In this document: positions 40,416-49,728 of the stretch, one piece after another
Position numbering within the stretch: position 1 is the stretch's first letter
Layout of the letters: each line of letters opens with the position of its first letter
Assembly (NCBI RefSeq): GCF_000019725.1
Contig: NC_010505.1
Location: 4,201,001 to 4,265,000 of the forward strand
Source: Methylobacterium radiotolerans JCM 2831
GTDB taxonomy: Bacteria; Pseudomonadota; Alphaproteobacteria; Rhizobiales; Beijerinckiaceae
DNA length: 64,000 bases
Reading direction: 5' to 3'
Position numbers and translations under genes: made by a program
Notes under the pieces: model-generated
Database searches by the model: none
The model's input: the letters and a program-made list of their open reading frames with translations, nothing else
Told to the model about the DNA's origin: nothing

Positions 40416-42410
40416 GTGGCGATTACCCCCGAGCAGAGTGCACTTCTCGACCGCGTTCCGTCTCCATCGGCGCTTCGGCGTCTTCCGGAGTCGGAGCTTC
40501 AGGCGGTGGCGGACGCGGTGCGCGCCGAGATGATCGACGCGGTCTCGATCACCGGCGGCCATCTCGGCTCGGGGCTGGGCGTGGTCGAGCTGACGGTGGC
40601 GCTGCACCACGTGTTCGACACCCCCGACGACCGCATCGTCTGGGACGTCGGCCACCAGTGCTACCCCCACAAGATCCTCACCGAGCGCCGCGACCGGATC
40701 CGCACGCTGCGCCAGGGCGGCGGCCTGTCGGGCTTCACCAAGCGGAGCGAGAGCGTCTACGATCCCTTCGGCGCCGCCCACTCCTCGACCTCGATCTCGG
40801 CCGCGCTGGGCATGGCGGTCGCCCGCGACCTCGACAACGCCACCGCCAAGCAGAAGGGCGGCGCGCAGAAGCGCCGCAACGCCATCGCGGTGATCGGCGA
40901 CGGCTCGATGTCGGCCGGCATGGCCTACGAGGCCCTCAACAACGCCGGCGCCCTGCACTCGCGCCTGATCGTCATCCTCAACGACAACGACATGTCGATC
41001 GCGCCCCCCGTCGGCGCCATGTCGGCCTACCTCGCAAGGCTGGCGTCGGGCGGCGCCTACCAGTCCCTGCGCGAGACCGCCAAGCAGCTCGGCAAGCTCC
41101 TGCCCAAGGCGCTCTACCAGCGCGCCGCCGCGGCCGAGGAGTACGCCCGCTCGCTGGTGGTCGGCGGCGGCACCATGTTCGAGGAGATGGGCTTCCACTA
41201 CGTCGGCCCGGTCGACGGGCACAACCTCGACCACCTGCTGCCGGTGCTCAAGAACGTCCGCGACGCCGAGCACGGCCCGATCCTGCTCCACGTCGTCACC
41301 CAGAAGGGCAAGGGCTACGCGCCGGCCGAGGCCTCGGCCGACCGCTACCACGGCGTGGTCAAGTTCGACGTGGTCTCAGGGATCCAGGCCAAGGCCAAGC
41401 CGAACGCGCCGGCCTACACGCGGGTGTTCGGCGAGAGCCTGATCAAGGCGGCCGACGCCGACGACAAGGTCGTGGCGATCACCGCCGCCATGCCGGGCGG
41501 GACCGGCATCGACCTGTTCGGCAAGGCGCACCCGGACAAGACCTTCGACGTGGGCATCGCCGAGCAGCACGCGGTGACGTTCGCGGGCGGTCTGGCGACC
41601 GAGGGCTACCGGCCGTTCGTGGCGATCTACTCGACCTTCCTGCAGCGGGCCTACGACCAGGTGGTGCACGACGTGGCGCTGCAGAACCTGCCCGTGCGGT
41701 TCTGCCTGGACCGGGCGGGCCTGGTCGGCGCGGACGGGGCGACGCACGCGGGCGCGTTCGACCTGGCGTACCTGTGCTGCCTGCCGAACATGACCGTGAT
41801 GGCGGCGGCCGACGAGGCCGAGCTGGTGCACATGGTGGCGACCGCCCACGCCCACGACACGGGCCCGATCGCGCTGCGCTACCCGCGCGGCGAGGGGGTG
41901 GGCGTCGAGCTTCCGGAGCGGGGCGAGGTCCTGGCGATCGGCAAGGGCCGGGTGGTGCGCCGGGACGCGGAGGCGCGGGTGGCGCTCCTGTCGCTCGGCA
42001 CGCGGCTGGCGGAGGCCTTGAAGGCGGCGGACGCGCTGGCCGAGCAGGGCGTGGCGGTGACGGTGGCGGACGCGCGGTTCGCCAAGCCGCTGGACGAGGC
42101 GCTGATCCTGGATCTGGCGCGCGACCACGAGGTGCTGATCACGGTGGAGGAGGGCTCGCGGGGCGGGTTCGGCGCGATGGTGCTGCACCTGCTGGCCGAG
42201 CGCGGCGCGCTGGACGCGGGCGGCGTGCGGGTGCGGACCATGACGCTGCCGGACGCCTACCAGGACCACGACAGCCCGGAGAAGATGTACGCCGAGGCAG
42301 GCCTCGACGCCAAAACCATCGTCCGGACCGCCCTCGCCACACTGCCGGCAGAGACCGCCAAGGCCGAGCCGGCGAGCAACGTCGTGAGCGTGCGCCGCCG
42401 CCCGCGCTGA
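40416..42410 (+). CDS. dxs: 1-deoxy-D-xylulose-5-phosphate synthase
   Basis: 664 residues, GTG start. It joins pyruvate and glyceraldehyde 3-phosphate with thiamine diphosphate, first step of the non-mevalonate isoprenoid pathway (carotenoids, quinones, hopanoids). TPP motif [18 protein letters not shown] near residues 160-177 and transketolase core [17 protein letters not shown] near 377-393. The C-terminal ~20 residues are a variable basic tail. The thiL product supplies its cofactor. Confidence 0.97.
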   Translation: MAITPEQSALLDRVPSPSALRRLPESELQAVADAVRAEMIDAVSITGGHLGSGLGVVELTVALHHVFDTPDDRIVWDVGHQCYPHKILTERRDRIRTLRQGGGLSGFTKRSESVYDPFGAAHSSTSISAALGMAVARDLDNATAKQKGGAQKRRNAIAVIGDGSMSAGMAYEALNNAGALHSRLIVILNDNDMSIAPPVGAMSAYLARLASGGAYQSLRETAKQLGKLLPKALYQRAAAAEEYARSLVVGGGTMFEEMGFHYVGPVDGHNLDHLLPVLKNVRDAEHGPILLHVVTQKGKGYAPAEASADRYHGVVKFDVVSGIQAKAKPNAPAYTRVFGESLIKAADADDKVVAITAAMPGGTGIDLFGKAHPDKTFDVGIAEQHAVTFAGGLATEGYRPFVAIYSTFLQRAYDQVVHDVALQNLPVRFCLDRAGLVGADGATHAGAFDLAYLCCLPNMTVMAAADEAELVHMVATAHAHDTGPIALRYPRGEGVGVELPERGEVLAIGKGRVVRRDAEARVALLSLGTRLAEALKAADALAEQGVAVTVADARFAKPLDEALILDLARDHEVLITVEEGSRGGFGAMVLHLLAERGALDAGGVRVRTMTLPDAYQDHDSPEKMYAEAGLDAKTIVRTALATLPAETAKAEPASNVVSVRRRPR

Positions 42411-42450
42411 CGCCACGGTCCGCTACGGGTCTCCCGACCACGCACCGCAA

Positions 42451-42556
42451 CCTGAGGCGGCGGAGCGCAGCGTAGCCCTCGAAGGAGCCGTCCAGAGGTC
42501 TCGCGATCCCTGGAATGCTCCTCCGAGGCCCGCCGGCGCGGGCACCTCAGGATGAG
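42451..42556. repeat. imperfect palindromic intergenic repeat after dxs
   Basis: CCTGAGG (42451-42457) is mirrored by CCTCAGG (42545-42551), with a second complementary pair (CTCGAAGGAGC and GCTCCTCCGAG) inside. It lies between convergent dxs and ttuC stops and resembles the scattered palindromic elements of Methylobacterium chromosomes; it could also end both transcripts. Confidence 0.55.
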
Positions 42557-42585
42557 GGCGTGGAAGGGGGCTCGGGGTGATTGCC

Positions 42586-43677
42586 CTACCCCAGCGCCTG
42601 CGCCACCGCCCTGCCGCAGGCCTCCGTGTCGGCGTTGCCGCCGAGGTCGCGGGTGCGCAGCGTCCGCTCGGACAGCACCCGCTCGATCCCGCTGACGATC
42701 TCGGCCGCCGCCGCGTGCTCGCCGAGATGCTCCAGCATCATCGCCCCCGACCAGATCTGGCCGATCGGGTTGGCGATCCCCTGCCCGGCGATGTCCGGCG
42801 CCGAGCCGTGGACCGGCTCGAACACGGAAGGATGCACCCGCTCCGGGTTGATGTTGCCGGACGGCGCGATGCCGATCGTGCCCGTGCAGGCCGGCCCCAG
42901 ATCCGACAGGATGTCGCCGAACAGGTTGGAGGCGACCACCACGTCGAACCGGTCCGGGTTGAGGACGAAATGCGCGGTCAGGATGTCGATGTGGTACTGG
43001 TCCCACCGCACGTCCGGATAGGCCCCGGCCACCGCCTTCACCCGCTCGTCCCAGTACGGCATGGTGATCGAGATGCCGTTCGACTTCGTGGCCGAGGTCA
43101 GGTGCTTCTTCGGGCGCTTCTGGGCCAGCTCGAAGGCGAACCTGAGGATCCGGTCGGTCCCGTGGCGGGTCATGATCGTCTCCTGCAGGGCGAATTCCCG
43201 CTCCGTGCCGGCGAACATCCGGCCGCCCGCGTTCGAGTACTCGCCCTCGGTGTTCTCCCGGACCACCCAGAAGTCGATGTCGCCGGGCTCCCGGTCGGCG
43301 AGCGGGCACTTCACCCCCGGCATCAGCCGCACCGGACGCAGGTTGGCGTACTGGTCGAATTCCCGCCGGAACAGGATCAGCGAGCCCCAGAGGGAGACGT
43401 GGTCGGGCACCCGCTCGGGCATGCCGACGGCGCCGAAAAAGATCGCGTCGTGGGTCTCGATCCGCGCCTTCCAGTCCTCCGGCATCATCCGGCCGTGCCG
43501 CTCGTAGTAGTCGCAGCTGGCGAAATCGAACCAGTCGAGCTGGAGGCTGAAGCCGTGCCGCTTGGCGGCCTGCTCCAGCACGCGCACGCCCTCCGGCACC
43601 ACCTCCTTGCCGATGCCGTCGCCGGGGATCACCGCGATGCGGTAGCGGCGCTGCTGGCTGTTCTCCGGAGTGGCCAT
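42586..43677 (-). CDS. ttuC: tartrate/D-malate dehydrogenase (isopropylmalate-dehydrogenase family)
   Basis: 363 residues. YRIAVIPGDGIGKEVVPEG at the N-terminus, GSLILFRREFDQYANLRPVR near residues 97-116 and NLFGDILSDLG near 252 with the metal aspartates. It matches TtuC/DmlA enzymes, NAD-dependent oxidative decarboxylation of tartrate or D-malate. The distinction from isopropylmalate dehydrogenase rests on the WLxF/tartrate-type stretches and is an inference. ATG 43677 chosen; convergent with dxs. Confidence 0.9.
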   Translation of the reverse strand: MATPENSQQRRYRIAVIPGDGIGKEVVPEGVRVLEQAAKRHGFSLQLDWFDFASCDYYERHGRMMPEDWKARIETHDAIFFGAVGMPERVPDHVSLWGSLILFRREFDQYANLRPVRLMPGVKCPLADREPGDIDFWVVRENTEGEYSNAGGRMFAGTEREFALQETIMTRHGTDRILRFAFELAQKRPKKHLTSATKSNGISITMPYWDERVKAVAGAYPDVRWDQYHIDILTAHFVLNPDRFDVVVASNLFGDILSDLGPACTGTIGIAPSGNINPERVHPSVFEPVHGSAPDIAGQGIANPIGQIWSGAMMLEHLGEHAAAAEIVSGIERVLSERTLRTRDLGGNADTEACGRAVAQALG

Positions 43678-43779
43678 GAATCCTCCACGCGTCTCGAGGG
43701 CGGCCCCGTGCGGAGCCCGGGTCGCCGGCGTCAGGTGATTGGTCCGCGCCGGCACCGGGTCAACACCACGGCCTGACAA

Positions 43780-45711
43780 TCAGTCGGTTTCACCCGCCAT
43801 CGCCCGGCGCTGGCGGTCGAGCTCCTCGCTGTAGCGCTTGAGCGTGTGGCTCTCGGTGAGCAGGCCCAGCACCTTCCGGCTCTCGGCGCTCTCGACGACC
43901 GCGAGCGCCTCGCTCTCGGTCCTGTCGAAGGCGGCGGCGGCGTCCTTGGCGTTCATGCCCGGCGTGAGGAAATCGTCCGCGTGCAGGAGCAGGTCGGCGA
44001 GGACCGGCTGCGCGTCGGCGCCGGCATCCCGGACGGCCGCGTGCGCCTCGGGCACGTTCAGGATGCCGGCGTAGCGCCCGCCCCCGTCCACGGCGATCAC
44101 CCGGGAGGGCGAGCCGAGGGGATGGGCGCGCAGGAAGGTGGGCAGCGGCGTGTCCAGCGCCACGGTGCCGGGATTGCGGCGCATCAGCCGGCCGACGGTC
44201 AGCGAGCGGATCCAGCCGACGTCGTGGGGGCTGCGGATGCTCTCGCCGCGCAGGTGGAAGCGCCAGGTGGCGAAGGAGTAGCCGAAGGTCTTGCGCACGG
44301 TGAGGGAGGACGCGATCACAGCCGCCAGGACGACGCCGGTGATCGGCAGGCTGCCGGTGACCTCCAGCGCCAGGAACGTCATGGTGAGCGGGCCGCCGAT
44401 GACCGCCACCGCGAGGGCGCTCATGCCGATCACCGCGTAGGCGAGCGGCGTCAGGCCGAAATCCGCCAGCGGCGGCACCAGCACCGGGGCGAGGGCGGCG
44501 AACAGCTTGCCGGCGATGGCCCCGAGGAACAGGGACGCGAAGAACAGGCCGCCGCGGAAGCCCGAGCCGATCGAGATCGCCGAGGCCGTGGCCTTGGCGG
44601 CGAACAGCGCGGCCAGGACCGCGATGCCGTGCCCCTGCCCCTCGGCGGCGAAGTGCATGTGCAGGGCGCCGTGGCCGCCCGAGAGCACCTGCGGCGTCGC
44701 CAGCAGCGCCAGCGCGCCGACGCACAGGCCGCCGAAGGCGGGCGCCGCCACCCGCGGCACACCGGACGCCTGGACGAGGCGCTCGACCAGGGTGACGCCG
44801 CGCATGATCAGGATGCCGAGGCCCGCGCAGAACAGCCCGAGGGCGAGGCTCGGCAGGATCTCCAGGCTGGTGACGTGCGAGGTCGTGACCGCCTGCATGT
44901 CGCCGAGATCGACGAGCGGCTGCGCCTCGATCAGGGCGCGCGAGATCAGGTTGCCGCAGAGCGCCGCGACGACCACGGGCGTCAGCGTGGCGATCGAGTA
45001 GGTGCCGATGATCAGCTCGAAGGCGTAGAACGCGCCGGCGAGCGGCGCCCCGAAGCCGGCCGCGATCGCCCCGGCCGCGCCGCAGCCCACCAGGGTGCGC
45101 AGGTCGCTGCGCCGCACCTCGAAGGCGATGCCCAGCCGCGAGGCGAGGCCGGAGGCAATCTGTGTGTAGCCGGCTTCGAGGCCCACCGAGGCGCCGGACC
45201 CGTTCGAGATGACGTTCTGGAGGGCGAGGTAGAGGCTGTCGCGCAGGGACATGCGGCCGCCGTGCAGGGCGTTGGCCTCGATGGGATCGATGGCCGGGCG
45301 CCTGCGCGGGCCGCGGACGTAGTTGGCGGCGACGATCAGCAGGCCGAGGACGGCGCCGCCGAGGCACGGGCCCACGAGCAGGAGCGCCGGCGACACGGCG
45401 TCGACGGCGCTGAGTCGCGCGCCCGCGGGCAGCTGGTAGAGCAGCTCGCGCAGGGTCTGGGTGATCCAGGTCATGGCCGAGACCGCCACGCCGGCGACGC
45501 AGCCCACCAGGGTCGCGAGGGCGACGAGGCCGCCCTCGCTCCGGCGGACAAGGCTGCGGAGCCGTCCGGGGGCCTGGACGAGGCCAGCCCCCGCCCAGCG
45601 CCGGCGCGGCCGCCGGCCCGGCCCGGCGGCCGATCGGGCCGGCACGTCGGCCGATCCGTTGCCGGGCGCCCTGTTCCCGCCGGCGGCGGCCGCTGGCTGT
45701 CGCGCGCTCAC
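43780..45711 (-). CDS. ClC-family chloride channel/transporter with CBS domains
   Basis: About 643 residues from GTG 45711; an ATG at 45888 would add a low-complexity 59-residue extension. Ten or more membrane segments (about 60-470). Selectivity region NGSGASVGLEAGYTQ (gating Glu in GLEAG) and SGFRGGLFFASLFLGA match ClC signatures. The C-terminal ~170 residues form CBS-type domains (TVGRLMRRNP..., DDFLTPGMNAKDAAAAFDR). Moves chloride or exchanges it for protons across the inner membrane. Divergent from tRNA-His. Confidence 0.92.
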   Translation of the reverse strand: MSARQPAAAAGGNRAPGNGSADVPARSAAGPGRRPRRRWAGAGLVQAPGRLRSLVRRSEGGLVALATLVGCVAGVAVSAMTWITQTLRELLYQLPAGARLSAVDAVSPALLLVGPCLGGAVLGLLIVAANYVRGPRRRPAIDPIEANALHGGRMSLRDSLYLALQNVISNGSGASVGLEAGYTQIASGLASRLGIAFEVRRSDLRTLVGCGAAGAIAAGFGAPLAGAFYAFELIIGTYSIATLTPVVVAALCGNLISRALIEAQPLVDLGDMQAVTTSHVTSLEILPSLALGLFCAGLGILIMRGVTLVERLVQASGVPRVAAPAFGGLCVGALALLATPQVLSGGHGALHMHFAAEGQGHGIAVLAALFAAKATASAISIGSGFRGGLFFASLFLGAIAGKLFAALAPVLVPPLADFGLTPLAYAVIGMSALAVAVIGGPLTMTFLALEVTGSLPITGVVLAAVIASSLTVRKTFGYSFATWRFHLRGESIRSPHDVGWIRSLTVGRLMRRNPGTVALDTPLPTFLRAHPLGSPSRVIAVDGGGRYAGILNVPEAHAAVRDAGADAQPVLADLLLHADDFLTPGMNAKDAAAAFDRTESEALAVVESAESRKVLGLLTESHTLKRYSEELDRQRRAMAGETD

Positions 45712-45931
45712 GGTCCGCCCCTCGCCTCCGGTCCGTCCGATCGGCGCCGCCGCCGCGTCGACCCCGCCGTCGCAGTTACAGCCGGGTCCGATCCCGTTGC
45801 AAACGGGCGGTGTCGCGGGGGCGCGGCCGGTCCCGGCGCGGGGGACCCGGACGGCGCTATCCACGAAGTCGAAATCCCGTGCACACATCGCCTTGAAAAC
45901 TGCCGCGGCCCACGATACACCCCGCGCCAGT

Positions 45932-46008
45932 GCCGCCGTAGCTCAGTTGGTTAGAGCACCAGATTGTGGATCTGGGGGTCCCCCGTTCGAGCCGGGGCGG
46001 TGGTACCA
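45932..46008 (+). tRNA. tRNA-His (GTG)
   Basis: 77-base cloverleaf: D arm with GCTCAGTTGGTTAGAGC, anticodon stem-loop CCAGA-TTGTGGA-TCTGG reading GTG, T arm CCCCG-TTCGAGC-CGGGG, encoded CCA. The acceptor begins G45932 paired with T, the base before it is T, and the discriminator is A. So the usual G-1:C73 identity pair of tRNA-His is absent, as known for the alphaproteobacterial tRNA-His/HisRS variant. Confidence 0.97.
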
Positions 46009-46030
46009 TCCATTCAGCTCGACAGCGCGA

Positions 46031-46057
46031 GGGGTTGGCGGATCGCCAGCCCCTTTT
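46031..46057 (+). terminator. intrinsic terminator of tRNA-His
   Basis: GGGGTTGGC (46031-46039) pairs with GCCAGCCCC (46045-46053), one G-T wobble, followed by TTTT. It lies 22 bases after the tRNA CCA: a classical Rho-independent terminator. Confidence 0.85.
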
Positions 46058-46265
46058 GCTTGTGTGCGGACGGCGCCGCGCCGGATCTGGGCCGGCCCGG
46101 ACCCACACCCCGACACGATCGGAGTCGATCGGACCGGTCCTCGCGCGGAAGCCGGCCTGTACACAGGCGGCCGCTCCAGCGCCCGCGCATGTTATAGAAT
46201 CGCCAAATTTGCTCGCATACAGTCATGGCTGGGAGAAGACTATTATTGTTAGCGTGAAGACTGCC

Positions 46266-46625
46266 ATGAAGAGCACGACACAGCAGGATCAGCTCGAGAT
46301 CGTGAGCGCCCTCGCGGCCTCGCTCGCGGACCGGATGCTGATGGAGCGTCTGACGCAGGGAAAGCTGCCCCTCGCGAATGCGAGCCGCCTCTGGACCGCC
46401 TCGCTGCTCCTGGAGGAGCACGCGCGGCCCATCCCGCGCATCGTGACGGATGTCCTGGAGGAGGTCCGTCACGTCGAGCCCGACGACGGGGACGAGGCGG
46501 ACGGGATCGAAGCGCAGCCGGGGCCGGAGGTGGACTTGGCCGGGGCGCGGCGTCCGGCCCGGCCGGCGCGCCGGCGCGGGCTCACCCGCCTGCTCCGCCC
46601 GTTCCGGCAGGCGGCCGAAGCCTGA
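46266..46625 (+). CDS. small hypothetical protein
   Basis: 119 residues. Residues 1-70 are helical (IVSALAASLADRMLMERLTQGKLP, LLEEHARPIPRIVTDVLEEVR), then an acidic stretch and an Arg/Pro-rich basic tail. Family not recognised. An upstream GTG (46254) would add 4 residues. It is preceded by an unusually AT-rich patch (46190-46255) that may hold its promoter. It ends 151 bases before hpt. Confidence 0.6.
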   Translation: MKSTTQQDQLEIVSALAASLADRMLMERLTQGKLPLANASRLWTASLLLEEHARPIPRIVTDVLEEVRHVEPDDGDEADGIEAQPGPEVDLAGARRPARPARRRGLTRLLRPFRQAAEA

Positions 46626-46776
46626 GCCGCGTCGACGGCGGCTCTCGGCCGCCTGCCGCAACGGCGCGGGACCGTCTTGGCGGATCCGGAGTTCCCCGCG
46701 CGCGCCCGGGACGCTAAGACCGTCTTCGAGCGCGGCGTCGGATCCCGCCGCGCCAACGGGCTTCGGGACACGAGAG

Positions 46777-47343
46777 ATGAGCATCCCTGAACGGCGCGTC
46801 CGGACCCTGTTCGACGAGGCGGCCATCGCCAAGCGCAACGACGAGCTCGCCCGGGAGATCCTCGCCGCGCGGCCCGAGAACCTCCTCGTCGTGGCAGTGC
46901 TCAAGGGCAGCTTCATGTTCGCGGCCGACCTGCTCCGGTCGCTGCACCGGGTCGGGCTCGCCCCGCAGGTCGAGTTCGTGCACCTGTCGAGCTACCGCAC
47001 CGGGACCGTCTCCAGCGGGCAGGTCGAGATCCTGCGCGACGTGCAGAGCGAGGTGCGCGGGCGGGACGTGCTGCTCGTGGACGACATCCTGGAATCGGGC
47101 CGGACCGTCGTCTTCGCCAAGGACCTGCTGATGGCCCGCGGCGCCCGGCGGGTCCTCACCGCGGTGCTGCTGGAGAAGCCCGGCAAGCGCGCCGTGACGA
47201 TCGACGCGGATTTCGTCGGCTTCACCTGTCCCGACGTGTTCGTCGTCGGCTACGGGATGGACGCCGCCCACGCCTTCCGCCAGCTGCCCTTCGTGGGCGT
47301 GGTCGATTACGGCGACGGCGACCCGGACCTGTTCGACGCTTGA
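46777..47343 (+). CDS. hpt: hypoxanthine phosphoribosyltransferase
   Basis: 188 residues. PRPP-binding motif LLVDDILESGRT near residues 98-109, VAVLKGSFMFAADLL near 39-53 and FVVGYGMD near 151-158. It salvages hypoxanthine (and guanine) to IMP/GMP. ATG 46777 has a CGAGAG ribosome site. It lies next to a CpdR-like regulator on the same strand. Confidence 0.92.
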   Translation: MSIPERRVRTLFDEAAIAKRNDELAREILAARPENLLVVAVLKGSFMFAADLLRSLHRVGLAPQVEFVHLSSYRTGTVSSGQVEILRDVQSEVRGRDVLLVDDILESGRTVVFAKDLLMARGARRVLTAVLLEKPGKRAVTIDADFVGFTCPDVFVVGYGMDAAHAFRQLPFVGVVDYGDGDPDLFDA

Positions 47344-47409
47344 CCGCTCCCGCAGCGCGGCATTTTCGCCGCGCGCCGCGACCCGAAGGACAATTCGGCC
47401 TGCGACGAC

Positions 47410-47438
47410 TTGACAGACGGGGAATTCGTCTGTGTCTG
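47410..47438 (+). promoter_or_regulatory. putative promoter with inverted-repeat operator upstream of the CpdR-like gene
   Basis: TTGACA (47410-47415) is a perfect -35 box; a poor TGTCTG follows at 17 bases. A 7-bp inverted repeat ACAGACG / CGTCTGT (47413-47419 and 47427-47433) overlaps the -35 box and spacer, where a repressor could bind. It is about 70 bases before the ATG. Confidence 0.4.
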
Positions 47439-47506
47439 TCGGCGTTTGGGCGCGCGCGCCGTCGCGACGGGTCGCGCGCGGATTTCGGGGACGGTTACGG
47501 GACCAC

Positions 47507-47872
47507 ATGGCGCGCATCCTCCTGGTGGATGACGAAGAGACCGTCCGGGGCTTCCTCAAGCGGGGGCTCGAGATCGACGGGCACGCGGTCGTCACGGCCA
47601 ACGACGGCAGCGACGGACTCGACCGCCTCAACGAGGCCGACGGCGGCTTCGATCTGATGCTCACCGACATCCGCATGCCGCTCATGGACGGCATCGCGCT
47701 GGCCCTCGCCGCCAAGCGCGACTTCCCCGACCTGACCATCCTGCTGATGACCGGCTTCGCCGACCAGCGCGAGCGCGCGCGCGGGCTCGACGCCATCGTC
47801 ACCGACGTGCTGACCAAGCCCTTCTCCCTGGCGGATCTCCGCGCCACCGTGAAGCGGGCGCTCGCCGCCTGA
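47507..47872 (+). CDS. cpdR: single-domain response regulator, CpdR-like
   Basis: 121 residues, receiver domain only. D8/D9 (LLVDDEE), phospho-acceptor D54 (MLTDIRMPLMDG), T82 (LLMTGFA) and K104 (LTKPFS). Length, MLTDIRMPLMDGI and the small C-terminus ending in two alanines resemble Caulobacter CpdR, which steers ClpXP to cell-cycle targets such as CtrA degradation. That function here is inferred; another single-domain regulator is possible. Confidence 0.85.
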   Translation: MARILLVDDEETVRGFLKRGLEIDGHAVVTANDGSDGLDRLNEADGGFDLMLTDIRMPLMDGIALALAAKRDFPDLTILLMTGFADQRERARGLDAIVTDVLTKPFSLADLRATVKRALAA

Positions 47873-47977
47873 CCTGGGCGGGATCGGTTCGGAAGAACTT
47901 AAACATTGCTCTTAGGTTGAGCTTCACGAAAGCGTGGCACCTTCGGTCCGACTGGATCAGACCGAGCACGGAACGCC

Positions 47978-48304
47978 ATGTATCGCCGGGACCGGGACAT
48001 CGACGCGGCGGCGTATCGGGCGGACCGCTACGGCTGGGAGCCGGACGACCGGGACTGGGACGACGACCGCGACGCCCGGCGTCCGCGCGGGGGCCTCGGG
48101 CGGTTCTTCTCGCTGACGAAGCTCGCCCTCCTCGCGGTGCCGGCCGGGCTGTTCCTGTACGGCAGCTTCGCGGATTGCAGCGCCCGTCCGGCGGCGGGCT
48201 GGCTGGGGCTCGTCGGGGCCGGGGCCTGCGCCCGCACCGAGATGCTCGGCAACGTCCTGTCGATCCAGGACAACCTCGCGCTCCTGAAGCGGCTCATCAA
48301 CTGA
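47978..48304 (+). CDS. small membrane protein of unknown function
   Basis: 108 residues. Residues 1-40 are highly charged (Asp/Arg-rich, DRDWDDDRDARR), then one hydrophobic segment LALLAVPAGLFLYGSFA near 50-66 and a C-terminal domain with two cysteines (ADCSARP, GACARTE) that may face the periplasm. A single-pass membrane topology is predicted. Family not recognised. Start ATG 47978. Confidence 0.6.
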   Translation: MYRRDRDIDAAAYRADRYGWEPDDRDWDDDRDARRPRGGLGRFFSLTKLALLAVPAGLFLYGSFADCSARPAAGWLGLVGAGACARTEMLGNVLSIQDNLALLKRLIN

Positions 48305-48371
48305 GCGACCGCCGCAGACCCTTCCGCGCCGCGCCCCCGATCCGCCCCGAACCGACCTCCGTGAGGCCGCC

Positions 48372-48749
48372 ATGTCCACCCGCCCGCTCCTGCCGGCCTC
48401 GTCAACCCGCGCCTCCGACGCCGTCGAGGAGGCCCAGTTCCGCGCCCGCATGGCGCGGGTCGGCCCGGACGGCGCGAACCGCCCCCAGCGCCGGAGCCGG
48501 GCGCCCGAGCGGCGGCGCGGCTTCCGGCTCGGCTGGAAGGGCTGGCTCGTCGTCGACAGCCTCGTCGTGCTCCTGGTCGTGGCGGGGGTGGTGGCGTGGC
48601 CGCCGGTCCAGTCCTGCCGCAACCAGGACCAGACGGTCGGGTTCTACGCCGGCGATTCCGTCGGCAAGTGCATCCGGCGGGGGATCGCCGATCGCCTCGA
48701 CACCGCCGATCAGCGCCTCAAGAGCCTGATCCGCCGCTCGGGCCACTGA
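48372..48749 (+). CDS. small membrane protein of unknown function
   Basis: 125 residues. A basic disordered N-terminal half (RRSRAPERRRGFRLG), one transmembrane segment LVVDSLVVLLVVAGVVAWP near 60-78, then a periplasmic-side part with two cysteines (QSCRNQ, GKCIRRG). Similar layout to the gene just upstream, 67 bases away on the same strand. No family recognised. Confidence 0.6.
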   Translation: MSTRPLLPASSTRASDAVEEAQFRARMARVGPDGANRPQRRSRAPERRRGFRLGWKGWLVVDSLVVLLVVAGVVAWPPVQSCRNQDQTVGFYAGDSVGKCIRRGIADRLDTADQRLKSLIRRSGH

Positions 48750-48800
48750 GGCCGGACCCGCCGGAGCGCACAGCTCGAGCCTCGGCAGGCGCCCCGCGCA

Positions 48801-48825
48801 GCAACTTCTGGTTTGAGCGAACGTT
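48801..48825 (+). promoter_or_regulatory. EcfG-like (general stress) promoter
   Basis: GCAAC (48801-48805), 16-base spacer, CGTT (48822-48825): one mismatch from the GGAAC-N16/17-CGTT consensus of the alphaproteobacterial general stress response sigma factor EcfG. It ends 22 bases before the ATG of the 48848 gene, a suitable distance. Confidence 0.55.
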
Positions 48826-48847
48826 GTGTGCTCGCCAGGAGCGCCCG

Positions 48848-49069
48848 ATGCCCGTGATACTCGTCGTCCCGGTCGCGCTGATCGCGGTTCTCGCCGCCGG
48901 CGCGTTCGCGCTCCGTCACACCGAGGGGCACGGGCCCGAGCTGCGAGAAGCCCTGCTCCTGCTGCTCATGCTCGCGGTCGTATCGGCCAGCATAGGGCTG
49001 ATGGCGCTCCGCCCGGGCGGCGCCTCGCGCGATGTCCTGCAGCCGACGGCCGGCGGCGTGTCGGCGTGA
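48848..49069 (+). CDS. small two-pass membrane protein
   Basis: 73 residues with two hydrophobic segments: ILVVPVALIAVLAAGAFAL (3-21) and EALLLLLMLAVVSASIGLMAL (33-53), a short polar loop between them and a polar tail. Unknown family. Good EcfG-like promoter upstream suggests a stress-induced gene; nothing else indicates its job. Confidence 0.6.
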   Translation: MPVILVVPVALIAVLAAGAFALRHTEGHGPELREALLLLLMLAVVSASIGLMALRPGGASRDVLQPTAGGVSA

Positions 49070-49213
49070 CCCTGGAGGGCGCGGTCCGGCCCGAGCGCGA
49101 ACCCGGGCTGACGCTGTGCTCGCCGACGCGCACGGCACGGCCGGACAGCCGGACCCAGGCCTGCCGCCGAAACTTTCGGTCGCGCCTGGGGTTCGCCGGG
49201 AAGGAGGACGCCC

Positions 49214-49372
49214 ATGCCCGACGAAGCGAAAGGCACGAAGCCCGAGGATCTCACCCCTGATCGCCCGCGCCTCACCCCGCAGGGTCACGGGAGCGGCTCC
49301 GGGAGTGGCGAGGACAGCACGGACCCGAATGGCGGGGCCAAGCAGGGTCAGGGCGACAGGGCGGAAGGGTGA
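49214..49372 (+). CDS. 52-residue hydrophilic small protein
   Basis: Short open frame with a near-perfect Shine-Dalgarno AAGGAGG six bases before ATG 49214. The product is hydrophilic, rich in Gly, Asp, Ser and Pro (GHGSGSGSGEDSTDPNGG), has no hydrophobic core and is likely disordered. It falls within a cluster of small genes with stress-type promoters. Confidence comes from the ribosome site and context, not from homology. Confidence 0.5.
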   Translation: MPDEAKGTKPEDLTPDRPRLTPQGHGSGSGSGEDSTDPNGGAKQGQGDRAEG

Positions 49373-49477
49373 GGTCCGCGCGACGCGGACCGGCGGCGAT
49401 GCGTCGAGTTGAACGGATCGCCGAAATCGTTCGATCACGGATCGTGTGCTCTGATCCTCGGTGAGGAGGTCGGAGCC

Positions 49478-49684
49478 ATGACCATCACCACCTCGATCAA
49501 CGCCGTCGGCCCCGTGAAGGCGACGGAGATGATCCAGTCGGCGCGTGCCGAAGCCGCCATCGCGCACAGGGCGGGGCTGCATACCGTCACGATGCCGGTG
49601 CCGGCGTCCACCGACTCCCGAGCGCCGGCGGACGGCCGCGAGCTGCCCGCTTTGCAGGAGCGCGTGGTGGACATCACCGTCTGA
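49478..49684 (+). CDS. small hypothetical protein
   Basis: 68 residues. A GTGAGGAGGTC ribosome site precedes ATG 49478, which was preferred to an upstream ATG at 49409. Sequence TTSINAVGPVKATEMIQSARAEAAIAHRAG then polar residues; no membrane segment or known family. Just downstream of the 49214 gene. Confidence 0.55.
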   Translation: MTITTSINAVGPVKATEMIQSARAEAAIAHRAGLHTVTMPVPASTDSRAPADGRELPALQERVVDITV

Positions 49685-49728
49685 GCCGCCCTCGGTCAGG
49701 CTGCGTCGGTCCCGCAGCCGCAAGGCGC

